Source of the DNA: Palauibacter sp022826685
GTDB taxonomy: Bacteria > Gemmatimonadota > Gemmatimonadetes > Palauibacterales > Palauibacteraceae
Assembly: GCF_965221685.1 (NCBI RefSeq)
Contig: NZ_OZ244907.1
Reading direction: 5' to 3' (one strand)
DNA length: 64,000 bases
Made by a program: the position numbers and the translations under genes. Below the pieces are notes generated by a model, which did not search any database, was not told the origin of the DNA, and saw only the letters and a program-made list of their open reading frames with translations. Below are positions 46,853 to 55,899 of the stretch, piece after piece (the stretch's first letter is position 1; the number at the start of each line of letters is the position of its first letter).

Positions 46853-46995
46853 TGGAGGCTCCAGTGCGATCCGGGACAGGAAATTTCGAAGGCCGCGTGC
46901 TGCTGGCCGCACGAAGCGGCGTGCCCCTGAACGCAATCGAGGTGTTCTGCGACCGTCGGCAGGTGGCGGACCCGGTTTCACCGGAGGCCAACTAG
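46852..46995 (+). CDS. 47-aa protein encoded between mod and res
   Basis: A short frame that exactly fills the gap between mod and res. Its ATG overlaps the mod TAA (TAATG) and its TAG overlaps the res GTG (TAGTG), so all three are translationally coupled. The peptide is soluble, with a possible beta-helix segment (GRVLLAARSGVPLNAIEVF) and one Cys. No homologue was recognised. The tight coupling is the main reason to call it a gene. Confidence 0.5.
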   Translation: MEAPVRSGTGNFEGRVLLAARSGVPLNAIEVFCDRRQVADPVSPEAN

Positions 46996-49802
46996 TGCCC
47001 AGCGAGACCATCGGCCCGCTAATCGTCAACTCCCCATACGAAGAGCCGGCCCAGCATTGGCGGTATGACCGCACGACGCGCCTGTTCGATCTTGAGGAAG
47101 GCCGCAGGCCCGCGGGATACGTAGTGGCCTCCGGAGACTCCGCCGCGTTTGATGATCCCGGGGTGTTCTGTGAGATTCCGTTGGTGAACCAAATCCGGGA
47201 GCGGGTCAAGGCATGGCGTGTCGCTGGCTATCCCGGAGTGACGGGGATCACCAAGCGCCTGTTAGAGCATTGGCACGACCCCGAGGAGTTCGAGAGCCGC
47301 CGTTTCTTCTTCTGTCAACTGGAAGCAGCTGAAACGCTCATCTGGCTCACCGAGGCCCCAGCATCGGAACGGGTTGGTGTGGATATCCCATCTGATGGCG
47401 GCCCGCTCAAGCGAGCCTGTGCGAAGATGGCGACCGGCTCCGGGAAGACCGTCGTCATGGCCATGGTCATCGCTTGGCATATCCTCAACAAGGTGGCAAA
47501 CCCTCGCGATACCCGGTTTGCCAAGAATGTCCTTGTGGTCGCTCCCGGTCTCACAGTGCGGAGTCGCCTGGCCGTTCTCGTTCCTTCGCATCCGGAGAAC
47601 TACTACGAGGCTTTCCGCATCGTGCCCCCAGGGCTGTTCGACAAGCTGCGCCGGGGCAGGGTAGTCATCCGCAACTGGCATGTGCTCAACTGGGAGACGG
47701 ACGAACGGATCGCGAAGAAGCGCGGTATCGACAAGCGTGGCGCCAAGAGTGACGAAGCCTATGTCCGGGACGTCCTTGGGGACATGGCGAGAGCGCGCAA
47801 CCTTCTGGTCGTCAACGACGAAGCGCATCACGCATGGAGGATTCCGCGTGACGCCAAGGTCAAAGGCGTTACCAAGGCTACGGTGGAGGAAGCAACCAAA
47901 TGGGTGGGTGGGCTGGACCGCATCCATCGGGCACGGGGAATCCTCACCTGCTACGATTTCTCCGCGACACCATTCGTGCCATCGGGCAAGCGAAGTTCCG
48001 ACGAAGCGCTGTTCGAATGGATCGTGAGCGATTTCGGCTTGAACGACGCCATCGAATCAGGCCTCGTCAAGACGCCGCGTGTGGTGATCCGGGATGACGC
48101 GGCGCCCGACGCGAAGACCTACAAATCGCGCCTTTACCACATCTACAATGACCGCGACGTCAAGGACGACCTCAACCGGCGAGCCAAACCCGAGGAACCG
48201 CTGCCGGACTTGGTGACGAACGGCTACTACCTGCTCGGTTACGACTGGCGCGAGACGGCCAGGGACTGGCAAAAGCGTCAAAGCGCGACCCCACCCGTGA
48301 TGATCACCGTCGCCAACCGCACGGAGACGGCCGCACGGATCAAGCACGCGTTCGACCGCCAGCGAATTCACATCGACGAACTCTGTGACCCGGAGCGCAC
48401 GCTGCATATCGACTCGAAGGTCCTCGCAGCGGCCGAGGCCGCCGAGGAGCCGATCGCCGAGGTCGAAGCCGATGCTGACGGGGCCAAACCGAAGAATGGT
48501 CGCGTGCGCAAGCTGACCAAGAAGCAGCAGGCCGAACTGCTGCGCCTGCAGGTCGATACGGTGGGCCGCCCCGGACACGCGGGTGAGCGGATTCAGAACG
48601 TGATTTCGGTCGGGATGCTGTCGGAGGGATGGGACGCCAAGACCGTCACCCACATCATGGGTCTCCGCGCTTTCTCGAGCCAGCTTCTGTGCGAGCAGGT
48701 GGTGGGGCGTGGTCTGCGCCGCACGACGTACGACGTGAACCCGGAGACGGGTTTGTTCGAGCCGGAGTATGTCAACGTCTTCGGCGTGCCCTTCACCTTC
48801 CTGCCTCACGAGGGCCGGGAGAACGGCCCGCCCCCACCCCCGAAGCCCAAGACCGCCATCGAACCGGTGGCGGACAAGGCGGACTTCGCGATTTCATGGC
48901 CCAACGTCGTGCGCATCAATCACGCCTACCGCCCGCGCCTGTCGCTCGATTGGGCCCGGGTGAAGCCGCTGGAACTCGATGCCGCTCGAACTCTACAGCT
49001 CGCGGAACTCGCCCCCACGATCGACGGCAAGCCGGACATCACGAAGATCGACTCCATCAACCTCCAAGACCTGGCGGGAGAATTCCGGACCCAGCGAATC
49101 GTCTTCGAGACCGCACGGGATGTGTATGATCAGATGCAGGAGAACTGGCCGGGCGACCGGACGTTCCTGCTCGCACAACTCGTACGGCTGGTCGAACAGT
49201 TCATCCGTTCCGGCAAGATCGTCATTGCCCCCGACCTGTTCCGCGCCGACGACCTCAAAAGCCGTCTCGTCATCACCCTCAACATGACCAGAGTGGTGTT
49301 GCACATCTGGGAGGCGATTCGCCACGAGAACACGAAGAGGCTGGAGCCGGTCTTCGACCGGGATCGGCCGATCCGCGCCACAGGCGACATGCGTACTTGG
49401 TTTACGGGCAAGCCATGCGCGCCGGCGGCCCACAGCCACATCAACTTCTGCGTCTTCGACAGCACCTGGGAAGCGTCGGACGCCTTCGTACTCGACCACG
49501 CCTCCGAAGTGGCAGCCTGGGTGAAGAACGACCATCTCGGCTTCGAGGTGTTCTACGTCCACGGAGGTGTGGTGCGGAAATACCGGCCCGACTTCCTGAT
49601 CCGCCTTGCGTCAGGTGACATGCTGGTTCTGGAGACCAAGGGTCAAGACACAGACCGCGACCGGACGAAGCGCAGGTTCCTCGCCGAATGGATCGAGGCC
49701 GTCAACGCGCATGGTGGATTCGGGCGCTGGTCCTACGATGTCTCGCTGAGTCCCGGCGACATTCACGGGATCCTCGCGCGCCACCTACGCGCCGACGCCT
49801 GA
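46995..49802 (+). CDS. res: Type III restriction endonuclease (Res), helicase-nuclease subunit
   Basis: A 935-aa SF2 helicase fused to a nuclease. Walker A is MATGSGKT (about 145-152); the Walker B/DEAH box is VVNDEAHHAW; motif III is SATPF; the C-terminal helicase motif VGRGLRR is present. The last 70 residues carry the PD-(D/E)xK nuclease: PDFLIRL, then LVLETKG. It needs Mod for sequence recognition and translocates or slides between two sites before cutting. GTG start with GGAGG 8 bp upstream. Confidence 0.93.
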   Translation: MPSETIGPLIVNSPYEEPAQHWRYDRTTRLFDLEEGRRPAGYVVASGDSAAFDDPGVFCEIPLVNQIRERVKAWRVAGYPGVTGITKRLLEHWHDPEEFESRRFFFCQLEAAETLIWLTEAPASERVGVDIPSDGGPLKRACAKMATGSGKTVVMAMVIAWHILNKVANPRDTRFAKNVLVVAPGLTVRSRLAVLVPSHPENYYEAFRIVPPGLFDKLRRGRVVIRNWHVLNWETDERIAKKRGIDKRGAKSDEAYVRDVLGDMARARNLLVVNDEAHHAWRIPRDAKVKGVTKATVEEATKWVGGLDRIHRARGILTCYDFSATPFVPSGKRSSDEALFEWIVSDFGLNDAIESGLVKTPRVVIRDDAAPDAKTYKSRLYHIYNDRDVKDDLNRRAKPEEPLPDLVTNGYYLLGYDWRETARDWQKRQSATPPVMITVANRTETAARIKHAFDRQRIHIDELCDPERTLHIDSKVLAAAEAAEEPIAEVEADADGAKPKNGRVRKLTKKQQAELLRLQVDTVGRPGHAGERIQNVISVGMLSEGWDAKTVTHIMGLRAFSSQLLCEQVVGRGLRRTTYDVNPETGLFEPEYVNVFGVPFTFLPHEGRENGPPPPPKPKTAIEPVADKADFAISWPNVVRINHAYRPRLSLDWARVKPLELDAARTLQLAELAPTIDGKPDITKIDSINLQDLAGEFRTQRIVFETARDVYDQMQENWPGDRTFLLAQLVRLVEQFIRSGKIVIAPDLFRADDLKSRLVITLNMTRVVLHIWEAIRHENTKRLEPVFDRDRPIRATGDMRTWFTGKPCAPAAHSHINFCVFDSTWEASDAFVLDHASEVAAWVKNDHLGFEVFYVHGGVVRKYRPDFLIRLASGDMLVLETKGQDTDRDRTKRRFLAEWIEAVNAHGGFGRWSYDVSLSPGDIHGILARHLRADA

Positions 49803-49947
49803 CGCGAACGACAGCCAAGCAATGGTCCATTCTTCCGAAACCTCGCCGCACTCCCCCCGGTCATCCCCTCCCGGATCCCGGCAAGATCTTTCAGATGGCG
49901 AATTACAAAGAACCGTCTACGAGCGAACCCAACATCTATTTCCCGTA

Positions 49948-50835
49948 TCACTTAGCTGATCCTCTTCCTACTCGAGGCAACACCGCTTGCTCCGTCTTCG
50001 TTATCGCCATACTTGGCGGGTGTATCAGCAATTCCCATCCCTTACGACTCTTGTACGCGCTGTACTTCAAGTTGACGACCATCTGCGGCGACTCCCGATA
50101 CAGCTCACGTATCGCGGGAGCGTCATCGTACGTTAGAATCCACGCGAACTCTGCCTCCTTGCGCAAGAATCTCGCAAGCGCCCCGTGTTGTTCGTCCGTA
50201 AAATGATTCAAATACAGTTCATCACTCTTGTCATGATACGGTGGATCAAGATACACAACCGTTTCGTCAATACGGCTCCGATCCTCGGCTAGTCGCTCCA
50301 GAAGCCTCAAGCCGTCCTTGTTGACTGCCTCAATCCGATCCGCAAACGCCCCAATTCTCACGAGACGACGACACAAGTCATCTCGATTGAACCGGGCGTC
50401 AATCTTGTACGTTCCGGTTTGGTCGTATCCGCCGATGGGTCCACCGCTGTGCGTGATGCCGGATCGACCCGTCCGATTCAAGAAAAATGTGGCAAATCCC
50501 AACAACAGCGGTGACTCCATGTCGCATATCGTGTATATCTCCCGCTGTCGGTACCATTCATCTACCGACACAGGCGTAACCCTCACCAGTTCGACAAATT
50601 CCTCCGTGTACTGTGTCGCCGCCACCCAAAAACAGTGAATTCTCGGGTCAGCATCGTTGATAATCACTCGGTCGGCGTACTCCTCAAAAAGCAGGTGTAG
50701 CGCTACCCCCGCCCCGCCTGCATATGGTTCAACGTATTCTGGATACACATGACCATTTCGTCGCATCACGGCGGCGATGAACGGCGCAAGTTTCGCTTTG
50801 CCGCCGGGATATCGCAGTGGGCTATAGTGTTCCAT
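49948..50835 (-). CDS. Dam-type DNA adenine methyltransferase
   Basis: A 295-aa alpha-class N6-adenine methyltransferase of the D12/Dam family. The N-terminal RYPGGKAKL, the SAM motif EPYAGGAGVALHL and the catalytic VVYLDPPYHDKSD are all present. It has no associated endonuclease; the next gene upstream on the same strand is a ParB-like protein only 15 bp away. Clearly lower GC than the core, consistent with acquisition. Confidence 0.9.
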   Translation of the reverse strand: MEHYSPLRYPGGKAKLAPFIAAVMRRNGHVYPEYVEPYAGGAGVALHLLFEEYADRVIINDADPRIHCFWVAATQYTEEFVELVRVTPVSVDEWYRQREIYTICDMESPLLLGFATFFLNRTGRSGITHSGGPIGGYDQTGTYKIDARFNRDDLCRRLVRIGAFADRIEAVNKDGLRLLERLAEDRSRIDETVVYLDPPYHDKSDELYLNHFTDEQHGALARFLRKEAEFAWILTYDDAPAIRELYRESPQMVVNLKYSAYKSRKGWELLIHPPSMAITKTEQAVLPRVGRGSAK

Positions 50836-50850
50836 GTATAACGATCGCTT

Positions 50851-52281
50851 CTATTTCAGAATGATCTTCAGCAAAGGTTGCGCTCGTTCCCATACGGCGT
50901 GTACCTCCTGTGTCGTCGGTTGCACTTGCGGATTGTGCGTGTATTCGTTTAGCACATCGATGGTGGCAGACCAGTTGGCATCCCTCGCTAACAGTGTCTT
51001 AAGTGACTTGTACTCGTCAGCCGTCATGCCCGGAAAAATGTGGTTCTCGATACCAAATGACAAAAGCTGTCGCAGTGATGGCGTCCAATTACTGTTACGT
51101 TTTCGATAGTGTCTATTCTTGTCATAATGTGCGATGACTGCGGCGTCTTGTTTCGTGCTCTTGTAGAAGCACCAAAGAGCTACGTCAAGGAGAACACGCA
51201 ACATTACACCTGACGAATTGCGTTGTGTGCGAACGTTTATATTTTTCAGTTCACCAAAAAGAGCGCTAACTTTCGGTTCATGCACGGTGCATTCAAAATC
51301 ATTTGGGATAACACTTGTTGAGCGCCTCCGTTTGCGCTTCGACTTCGGTGGAGTGGCGGGCTCTGGTTTCGGCTCTGCGTCACCAAGAAACGATCCTGGC
51401 GTGAAACTGCCCTTGGTTTCCGTTGCGGGAATATCGCCCTCGGCTTTCTTGGCATACTCACGCATGTCCCGTTCGGTATTGATTTGACGTGTAAGACCCG
51501 GTAGCGTGATAATGTCGGTAACGATCTTAGTTAGAACGGCGCGAAAGCGGTCAGGGTGGACGAATCCGCGAATACCATGTGTGTTATCGGGCTTGATGCC
51601 AAGAAACTCTTGACCCGCGGTTCGTTCCAGAAAACGCTCAAGTGTGGTGAAAGCGAATTGACGACTATTGAGTCCTGTCTGAATGGCAGCAGGAAGATCA
51701 TCGAACGTCTGAGCGATGCGGTAAAGTATTTCGGACCGAAGGCTTCGTCGCACTTCGCCCTCGGTAACACCAATTTCTTCCGATACTTCTTGCGGCGTCA
51801 GACCGGTTTCTACCATGTCTCGATAGAATTGAGCTTTCTGTCCGGGCTTCCACGAGTGACGCGCGGGTTTGGTGTGGAGCGCAGCAATAATACGGGCCGC
51901 CGCCAGGCGGTTCTCTACGACGACTACGTCGATGGATGTGAGGGGAGTCAGGTCCATTTGCCGCGCGAGGCGCTTGTACTTGCGTACATCGGAGGAAGTC
52001 TGTGCTAGCTCAGGAGTGAACAGAAGTTTGATGGCGGCTAAGCGTCGGTTGCCTTCGAGGACGATGTATTTCCGACCATGAGGCATCACGACCATGCGCT
52101 CGGTTGGAAATAATCCAATGGACGCAATAGATTTGGCCAGCTCCCATACTTTGTCGTGAGCTACGAGTTCGTGCAGCAAGGCACGTTGATCGTCAGTTTG
52201 CTGGGCGGTCGGAATCCGCGTATTCTTTGGGTCCAGCAGCAAATTCCCTACGCGTACGGTTTTTGTCGGCTTAGCGGCCAC
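50851..52281 (-). CDS. ParB/Srx-fold DNA-binding or nuclease protein with helical C-terminal domain
   Basis: A 476-aa protein. The N-terminal 120 residues match the ParB/sulfiredoxin fold (GLFPTERMVVMPHG, then VLEGNRRLAAIKLL). A ParB-like HTH region follows (GLTPQEVSEEIGV). A Lys/Arg-rich linker (PKSKRKRRRST) leads to a helical C-terminal domain with VMLRVLLDVALW and LNEYTHNP near the end. Such C-terminal domains occur in mobile ParB-like proteins outside chromosome partition. It is encoded just upstream of the adenine methylase, probably as one operon. Confidence 0.78.
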   Translation of the reverse strand: MAAKPTKTVRVGNLLLDPKNTRIPTAQQTDDQRALLHELVAHDKVWELAKSIASIGLFPTERMVVMPHGRKYIVLEGNRRLAAIKLLFTPELAQTSSDVRKYKRLARQMDLTPLTSIDVVVVENRLAAARIIAALHTKPARHSWKPGQKAQFYRDMVETGLTPQEVSEEIGVTEGEVRRSLRSEILYRIAQTFDDLPAAIQTGLNSRQFAFTTLERFLERTAGQEFLGIKPDNTHGIRGFVHPDRFRAVLTKIVTDIITLPGLTRQINTERDMREYAKKAEGDIPATETKGSFTPGSFLGDAEPKPEPATPPKSKRKRRRSTSVIPNDFECTVHEPKVSALFGELKNINVRTQRNSSGVMLRVLLDVALWCFYKSTKQDAAVIAHYDKNRHYRKRNSNWTPSLRQLLSFGIENHIFPGMTADEYKSLKTLLARDANWSATIDVLNEYTHNPQVQPTTQEVHAVWERAQPLLKIILK

Positions 52282-52665
52282 GCGGTCGCCTCCGGGCTGA
52301 GTGTTGTTCTTTGGGCTGTATGGCTCCTGTGCTTCGTTTGTTTGTCAAGAAATCGAAGGCGTGGTATTTCTTGTCATTAGTATGTCGCCAGTTTAGATAT
52401 GGTGGACGGGACGAAGCCGACCGTACAACATCTAAACAGGAGGCGAAGCGGGGACACGATGGGGACGACGAGCAAGGGAGTCAACTACAACGAGTGGGGC
52501 AAGGCGCACAGGGAAGGATCACGCTGCTAGAGTTGGCCAGCATGTTCCGGACGGAGATACATCGCGCGAGTGGTTCGAATCGCAGATTTGGCCGACCGGC
52601 GAGCGTTGGAGGGAGCCCACATTTGCGCAGTTGGGAGACATCCAGATTTGCGCACCCGGGTTGCT
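52282..52665. other. Intergenic region and edge of an IS remnant
   Basis: 384 bases without a supported gene. The part near the ParB-like gene probably holds its promoter. From about 52600 the motif ATTTGCGCA occurs twice (near 52620 and 52648), like the multiple terminal repeats of IS21-type elements, matching the istB remnant that follows. Confidence 0.4.
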
Positions 52666-53217
52666 TCAAGCTGTCTTGACGTCACCTCCTTGCGCGGGAG
52701 CGGGGTTGGGCGGCCTGAGGAGACCGTCGATCTCTCGGAGGCTGTAGCTGCGGCCGTCGATGTGGATGATGTGTACGTGGTGCAGCAGGCGGTCGAGGAT
52801 CGCGGTGGTGAGGATCTCGTCGCCGGCGAAGATCTCGGGCCAGTCGCGCACGTGCTTGTTGGAGGTGAGGATGATCGAGCCCTTCTCGTAGCGCGCGCTC
52901 ACGAGGCGGAAGAAGAGGTTGGACTCCTGGCGGTCGAGGGGCCGGAAGCCCACTTCGTCGATGACGAGCAGCACGCTGTTCAGGTAGCGCTTGGCCTTGA
53001 GCCTTCGGGGCGGGACCGCCGCGTCTCCCTTGAGCACATGCATCTGGTCATCGAGGAGGAAGTGGGTGGTGCTGAAGCCGTTCTTGATGGCCTTCACGCC
53101 GAGAGCCACGGCGAGGTGGCTCTTGCCGACGCCGGGCGGGCCCATGAAGAGCACGTTGTCGGCTTTGCGCACGAAGGCGCACGTGGCCAGGGTCTCGAGC
53201 TTCGATCGGTCGGCCAT
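52666..53217 (-). pseudogene. istB: Truncated IS21-family helper istB
   Basis: 183 residues remain of an approximately 250-aa ATPase. Walker A GPPGVGKS and Walker B VLLVIDEVGF are intact, as are SIILTSN and the arginine-containing ILDRLLHH end. The N-terminal about 65 residues are missing: going upstream, the frame with FFDWIFQP meets a TGA within a few codons. No istA transposase is present. This is a dead copy. Confidence 0.8.
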
Positions 53218-53311
53218 GGGTTGGAAGATCCAGTCGAAGAAGCCTCATGCCCAGGAGATGGACCCGCACCTAAGGAGAAAAGGGTCGGAACCGAGAAGTC
53301 CTTAGCCACCG

Positions 53312-54115
53312 CTACGCGGTCGATGGCGACCGCGGTGCCTTCCGTTGACACGGGCGTTCACCATCAAGCCAGACAGCGCTGAGGAGCACGGCCGCAACCT
53401 TTACGAACTCGGCATCTCCGCTGTAGCGAAACGATTTCCCACCGTGGAAGAGGTTACAACGCACCATGTAGATTGCATGCAGCGTGTGAGTCCAGTCCAA
53501 CGGGACGTATGCAGGGTCGTACCCTGCTGGACTCGTCCCCTCCGGCTGATGATATACGAAGCACCTTGGCGCCCAGTCACCTCTCTTGAGTCCCGCACGG
53601 AAGCACTTGGCGCGGAACTCAGTGCGTGGGTCGTAGTCGGGATCACCCCAGGGATAGAGTCCGAGATCGCTGAGCGAACGAGCCTTGAACACGGGCCAGA
53701 ACGAGTGGAACCGCCGGGCTGCTTCCGCGGTTTTCCCGTCGGCCTGTAGGAGGCGAGAGAACCTCGCCGAGAGCAACTCGTCCATGGCTGCGGAAGCTAC
53801 CAAGAACCTGTCTCGTTGGGACATGGCACGATCTTCAACGACGCGCCCAACCCAGGCGTTGAACGAGATCCACAAGTAAATCAGTGCTTCGAAATGCTCC
53901 TGCTTGTGGAGAGCATGCCGGGAGCGCCTTACCCAGTCGCCGGTAACGACCCAGAACTCTCGATCCGCCAAGCTTCGGTCGAGAGGGCCATATTTGCAGG
54001 TCTCGATGCAAGCCACGGGTTCCCGTCCTCTCTTGTCCGTACGTTTCAACCAGCGTAAGACCGTCTCGTACGCCGTCCAAACCCCTTGGTCCGTGTCAAG
54101 CTGGAATCGAACCAC
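53312..54115 (-). CDS. HEPN-domain protein, putative RNase-type defence or toxin protein
   Basis: A 267-aa protein. The first 30 residues are poorly structured, followed by helical segments with Trp/Tyr-rich positions (LIYLWISFNAWVGRV). Near the C-terminus is the HEPN catalytic signature R-x4-H in VRCNLFHGGKSF. HEPN proteins of this type are commonly metal-independent RNases in abortive-infection or toxin systems. The substrate is not known. It sits just downstream of the IS remnant on the same strand. Confidence 0.6.
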   Translation of the reverse strand: MVRFQLDTDQGVWTAYETVLRWLKRTDKRGREPVACIETCKYGPLDRSLADREFWVVTGDWVRRSRHALHKQEHFEALIYLWISFNAWVGRVVEDRAMSQRDRFLVASAAMDELLSARFSRLLQADGKTAEAARRFHSFWPVFKARSLSDLGLYPWGDPDYDPRTEFRAKCFRAGLKRGDWAPRCFVYHQPEGTSPAGYDPAYVPLDWTHTLHAIYMVRCNLFHGGKSFRYSGDAEFVKVAAVLLSAVWLDGERPCQRKAPRSPSTA

Positions 54116-54260
54116 TCCACAACCGCGGAGGAGCGAAGATGGCCACCGTCCAAGATGAGAAGATGCCTAGGTTGATTGGCGGGTCTCCTGGTCGTTTCCG
54201 GTCCGAGAGTTGGCCGATGGCCTCCGCCTTGTCTGCCGGTCGCGCCCACCTCGGCTCCCG

Positions 54261-54704
54261 TCATAGGGAGAACACCCGCTGCAGACATGCGTGCATGTCT
54301 GCGAGGAGCGTCAAGACCTCCGAGTCGTCGGCTGGCATTTCCCCCGCTTCATGCATGTATTTGTTGCGGAGTTGGACGATCTGCGCTTGGTAGCGTTGTC
54401 TCTCTTGGTCGGATATCGTTTCCAGGGAGGCACATCCGTCCTTCAGCGCATAGAGGTACCTGCCGAGCGAAGGAGAACTGGGCTGACAACCGTGTAGCTT
54501 GGTGAACTCCTTGAGTGTAGAATCCAGCGCTCTCGTTGAGTGAAGAACCTGGAGCAGCCGCTTGCGGGGTCTTTTCAGGACCCTTCTAGCAAGCAGGACT
54601 TCGTCAAACTCCGCCTGTATGTCTGCATGTCTCCCGGTACCGGAAACCGGGCTCCCCGCTACTAGAGATTGCATGAATCGGACACGACTCTTGCTGTCAC
54701 TCAT
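54261..54704 (-). CDS. Small HEPN-domain protein
   Basis: A 147-aa helical protein. It has the HEPN R-x4-H motif as RNKYMHE close to the C-terminus, preceded by long charged helices, the compact layout of HEPN toxins. The ATG lies 2 bp after the TAG of the upstream 314-aa gene, so the two form an operon. The other member could be an antitoxin or a partner nuclease. Confidence 0.65.
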   Translation of the reverse strand: MSDSKSRVRFMQSLVAGSPVSGTGRHADIQAEFDEVLLARRVLKRPRKRLLQVLHSTRALDSTLKEFTKLHGCQPSSPSLGRYLYALKDGCASLETISDQERQRYQAQIVQLRNKYMHEAGEMPADDSEVLTLLADMHACLQRVFSL

Positions 54705-54706
54705 GC

Positions 54707-55651
54707 CTATACCGCAAGCGGCAGCGCTCGTAGCTGTTCCAGCGTCTGATCAAGCCGAGCTAGTTGAGGGGGCCCGATCAGCGACCAGCCGGCAAAGCAG
54801 GCGGCTCGAATGGCCTTCATCGGGTCGAAACGATGCGTTGGCACTCGGTCCACAACTAAGAGATTCTGAGTCACGGTGCGCGGGTAGGGTACACCGCTAT
54901 CCAAGTTGGCGGTGCGGAGGAGCAATCGCTCGTTGAAATGCGCGAGACGGGTGGTGAGTCTCGCTCCCGATGCTACGCCGAGGATGACGTCCTCGTGCTC
55001 CACGAGAGTCCTGAAAACCGTCTCGGTACCACGGAACCAACTGCGTGCCCGGACTGTTTGAAAGCGCTCCCGCGTCGTTGGGTCCATCACCTCGAACCGA
55101 TCGCTCGGCACTCGCACGATCCCGGGAGTGACGCGGTCTCCATCGCGAACGAGTCCTTCGCGAGCTTGTGATGTCTCGTCCGAGGGCCACCCGGGGAACG
55201 CTTCTCGGAGCCAGTTAGAGGAGAGATTCATCACCGCGGCCGCGCGTTGGTATTGGCGACCCTGTATGTCACCGGGGGTTTGTTGAGTACGCTTGCCGAC
55301 GTCCGAGTTCAGGACGTGATCGACAAGCACGGCCGGCGAATCTTCAGAGATCATCGAATGAAAATGCGTGGCGATCGCCGCAGTCTCGCCGTCGGCACGC
55401 TCAGAACGCCACAGCAGCACACACAGGGTGTGCCGGGGAAGGGCCAGGCGAGCGAGGGCAAGGCGTACGAGGAGCCGATCCGGGGATTGCTGTTCAGCCG
55501 CCTGAAATTTGAAGATCGCGAATAGGCGACCTTCACCTCCGATGATGAGATCAGGTCCCCGCAGGAGGTTGGGGACATCGGGTCGTAGAACGACGACAAA
55601 ACGCTCCGGAAGCATCCGAAGCAGCGCTCGGTGCGTTGTCTCGATGTTCAC
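54707..55651 (-). CDS. Hypothetical protein, possible PD-(D/E)xK-like fold, paired with HEPN gene
   Basis: A 314-aa soluble protein. Near residue 33 it has GPDLIIGGEGRLFAIFKF, a spacing like the PD...(D/E)xK core of restriction-type nucleases, but the acidic residue before the Lys is replaced by Phe, so it may be an inactive or divergent fold. The rest is mixed helix/beta with no known family. The composition and the tight coupling to the HEPN gene suggest a two-gene defence or toxin-antitoxin unit (inference). Confidence 0.5.
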   Translation of the reverse strand: MNIETTHRALLRMLPERFVVVLRPDVPNLLRGPDLIIGGEGRLFAIFKFQAAEQQSPDRLLVRLALARLALPRHTLCVLLWRSERADGETAAIATHFHSMISEDSPAVLVDHVLNSDVGKRTQQTPGDIQGRQYQRAAAVMNLSSNWLREAFPGWPSDETSQAREGLVRDGDRVTPGIVRVPSDRFEVMDPTTRERFQTVRARSWFRGTETVFRTLVEHEDVILGVASGARLTTRLAHFNERLLLRTANLDSGVPYPRTVTQNLLVVDRVPTHRFDPMKAIRAACFAGWSLIGPPQLARLDQTLEQLRALPLAV

Positions 55652-55729
55652 TTGAGCGGCATCGTACTACCCCGTTCACCCAGTCTGATTCCACCGGTTC
55701 AAGATAGCGCGAAAACGGCGTCGACCCAA

Positions 55730-55768
55730 TGGGTTCGGGTGGACTTGAACCACCGACCTCACGCTTAT
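55730..55768 (-). repeat. tRNA-Ile 3'-half remnant, possible attachment site
   Basis: On the minus strand, 39 nt read ATAAGCGTGAGGTCGGTGG... through the T-arm (TTCAAGTCCACC) to CGAACCCA. This is the 3' part of a tRNA-Ile from inside the anticodon loop to the discriminator. The T-stem pairs fully (GGTGG/CCACC). The acceptor end differs from the tRNA-Ile at 41282, so it came from another tRNA gene. Breakpoints in the anticodon loop are typical of tyrosine-integrase att sites. Confidence 0.6.
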
Positions 55769-55899
55769 TGGGTGTGTACAAGTACGGCAATCACCCGACA
55801 CCCGGCCTCGCCAAAACCGCAAGCGCGGGTGGCCCACTAGATTTCGCACACGTCGATTCATCGTAAGGCGCAGCATCCAGATGACCGCGACGCGTGCAA

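Noticed and set aside
46286..47209. Minus-strand 307-codon frame across mod and res
   Set aside because: It lies opposite two well-supported genes and has no domain pattern.
52570..52600. GTGGTTCGAATC segment as a tRNA T-arm
   Set aside because: The stem does not pair and no acceptor, D-arm or anticodon arm surrounds it.
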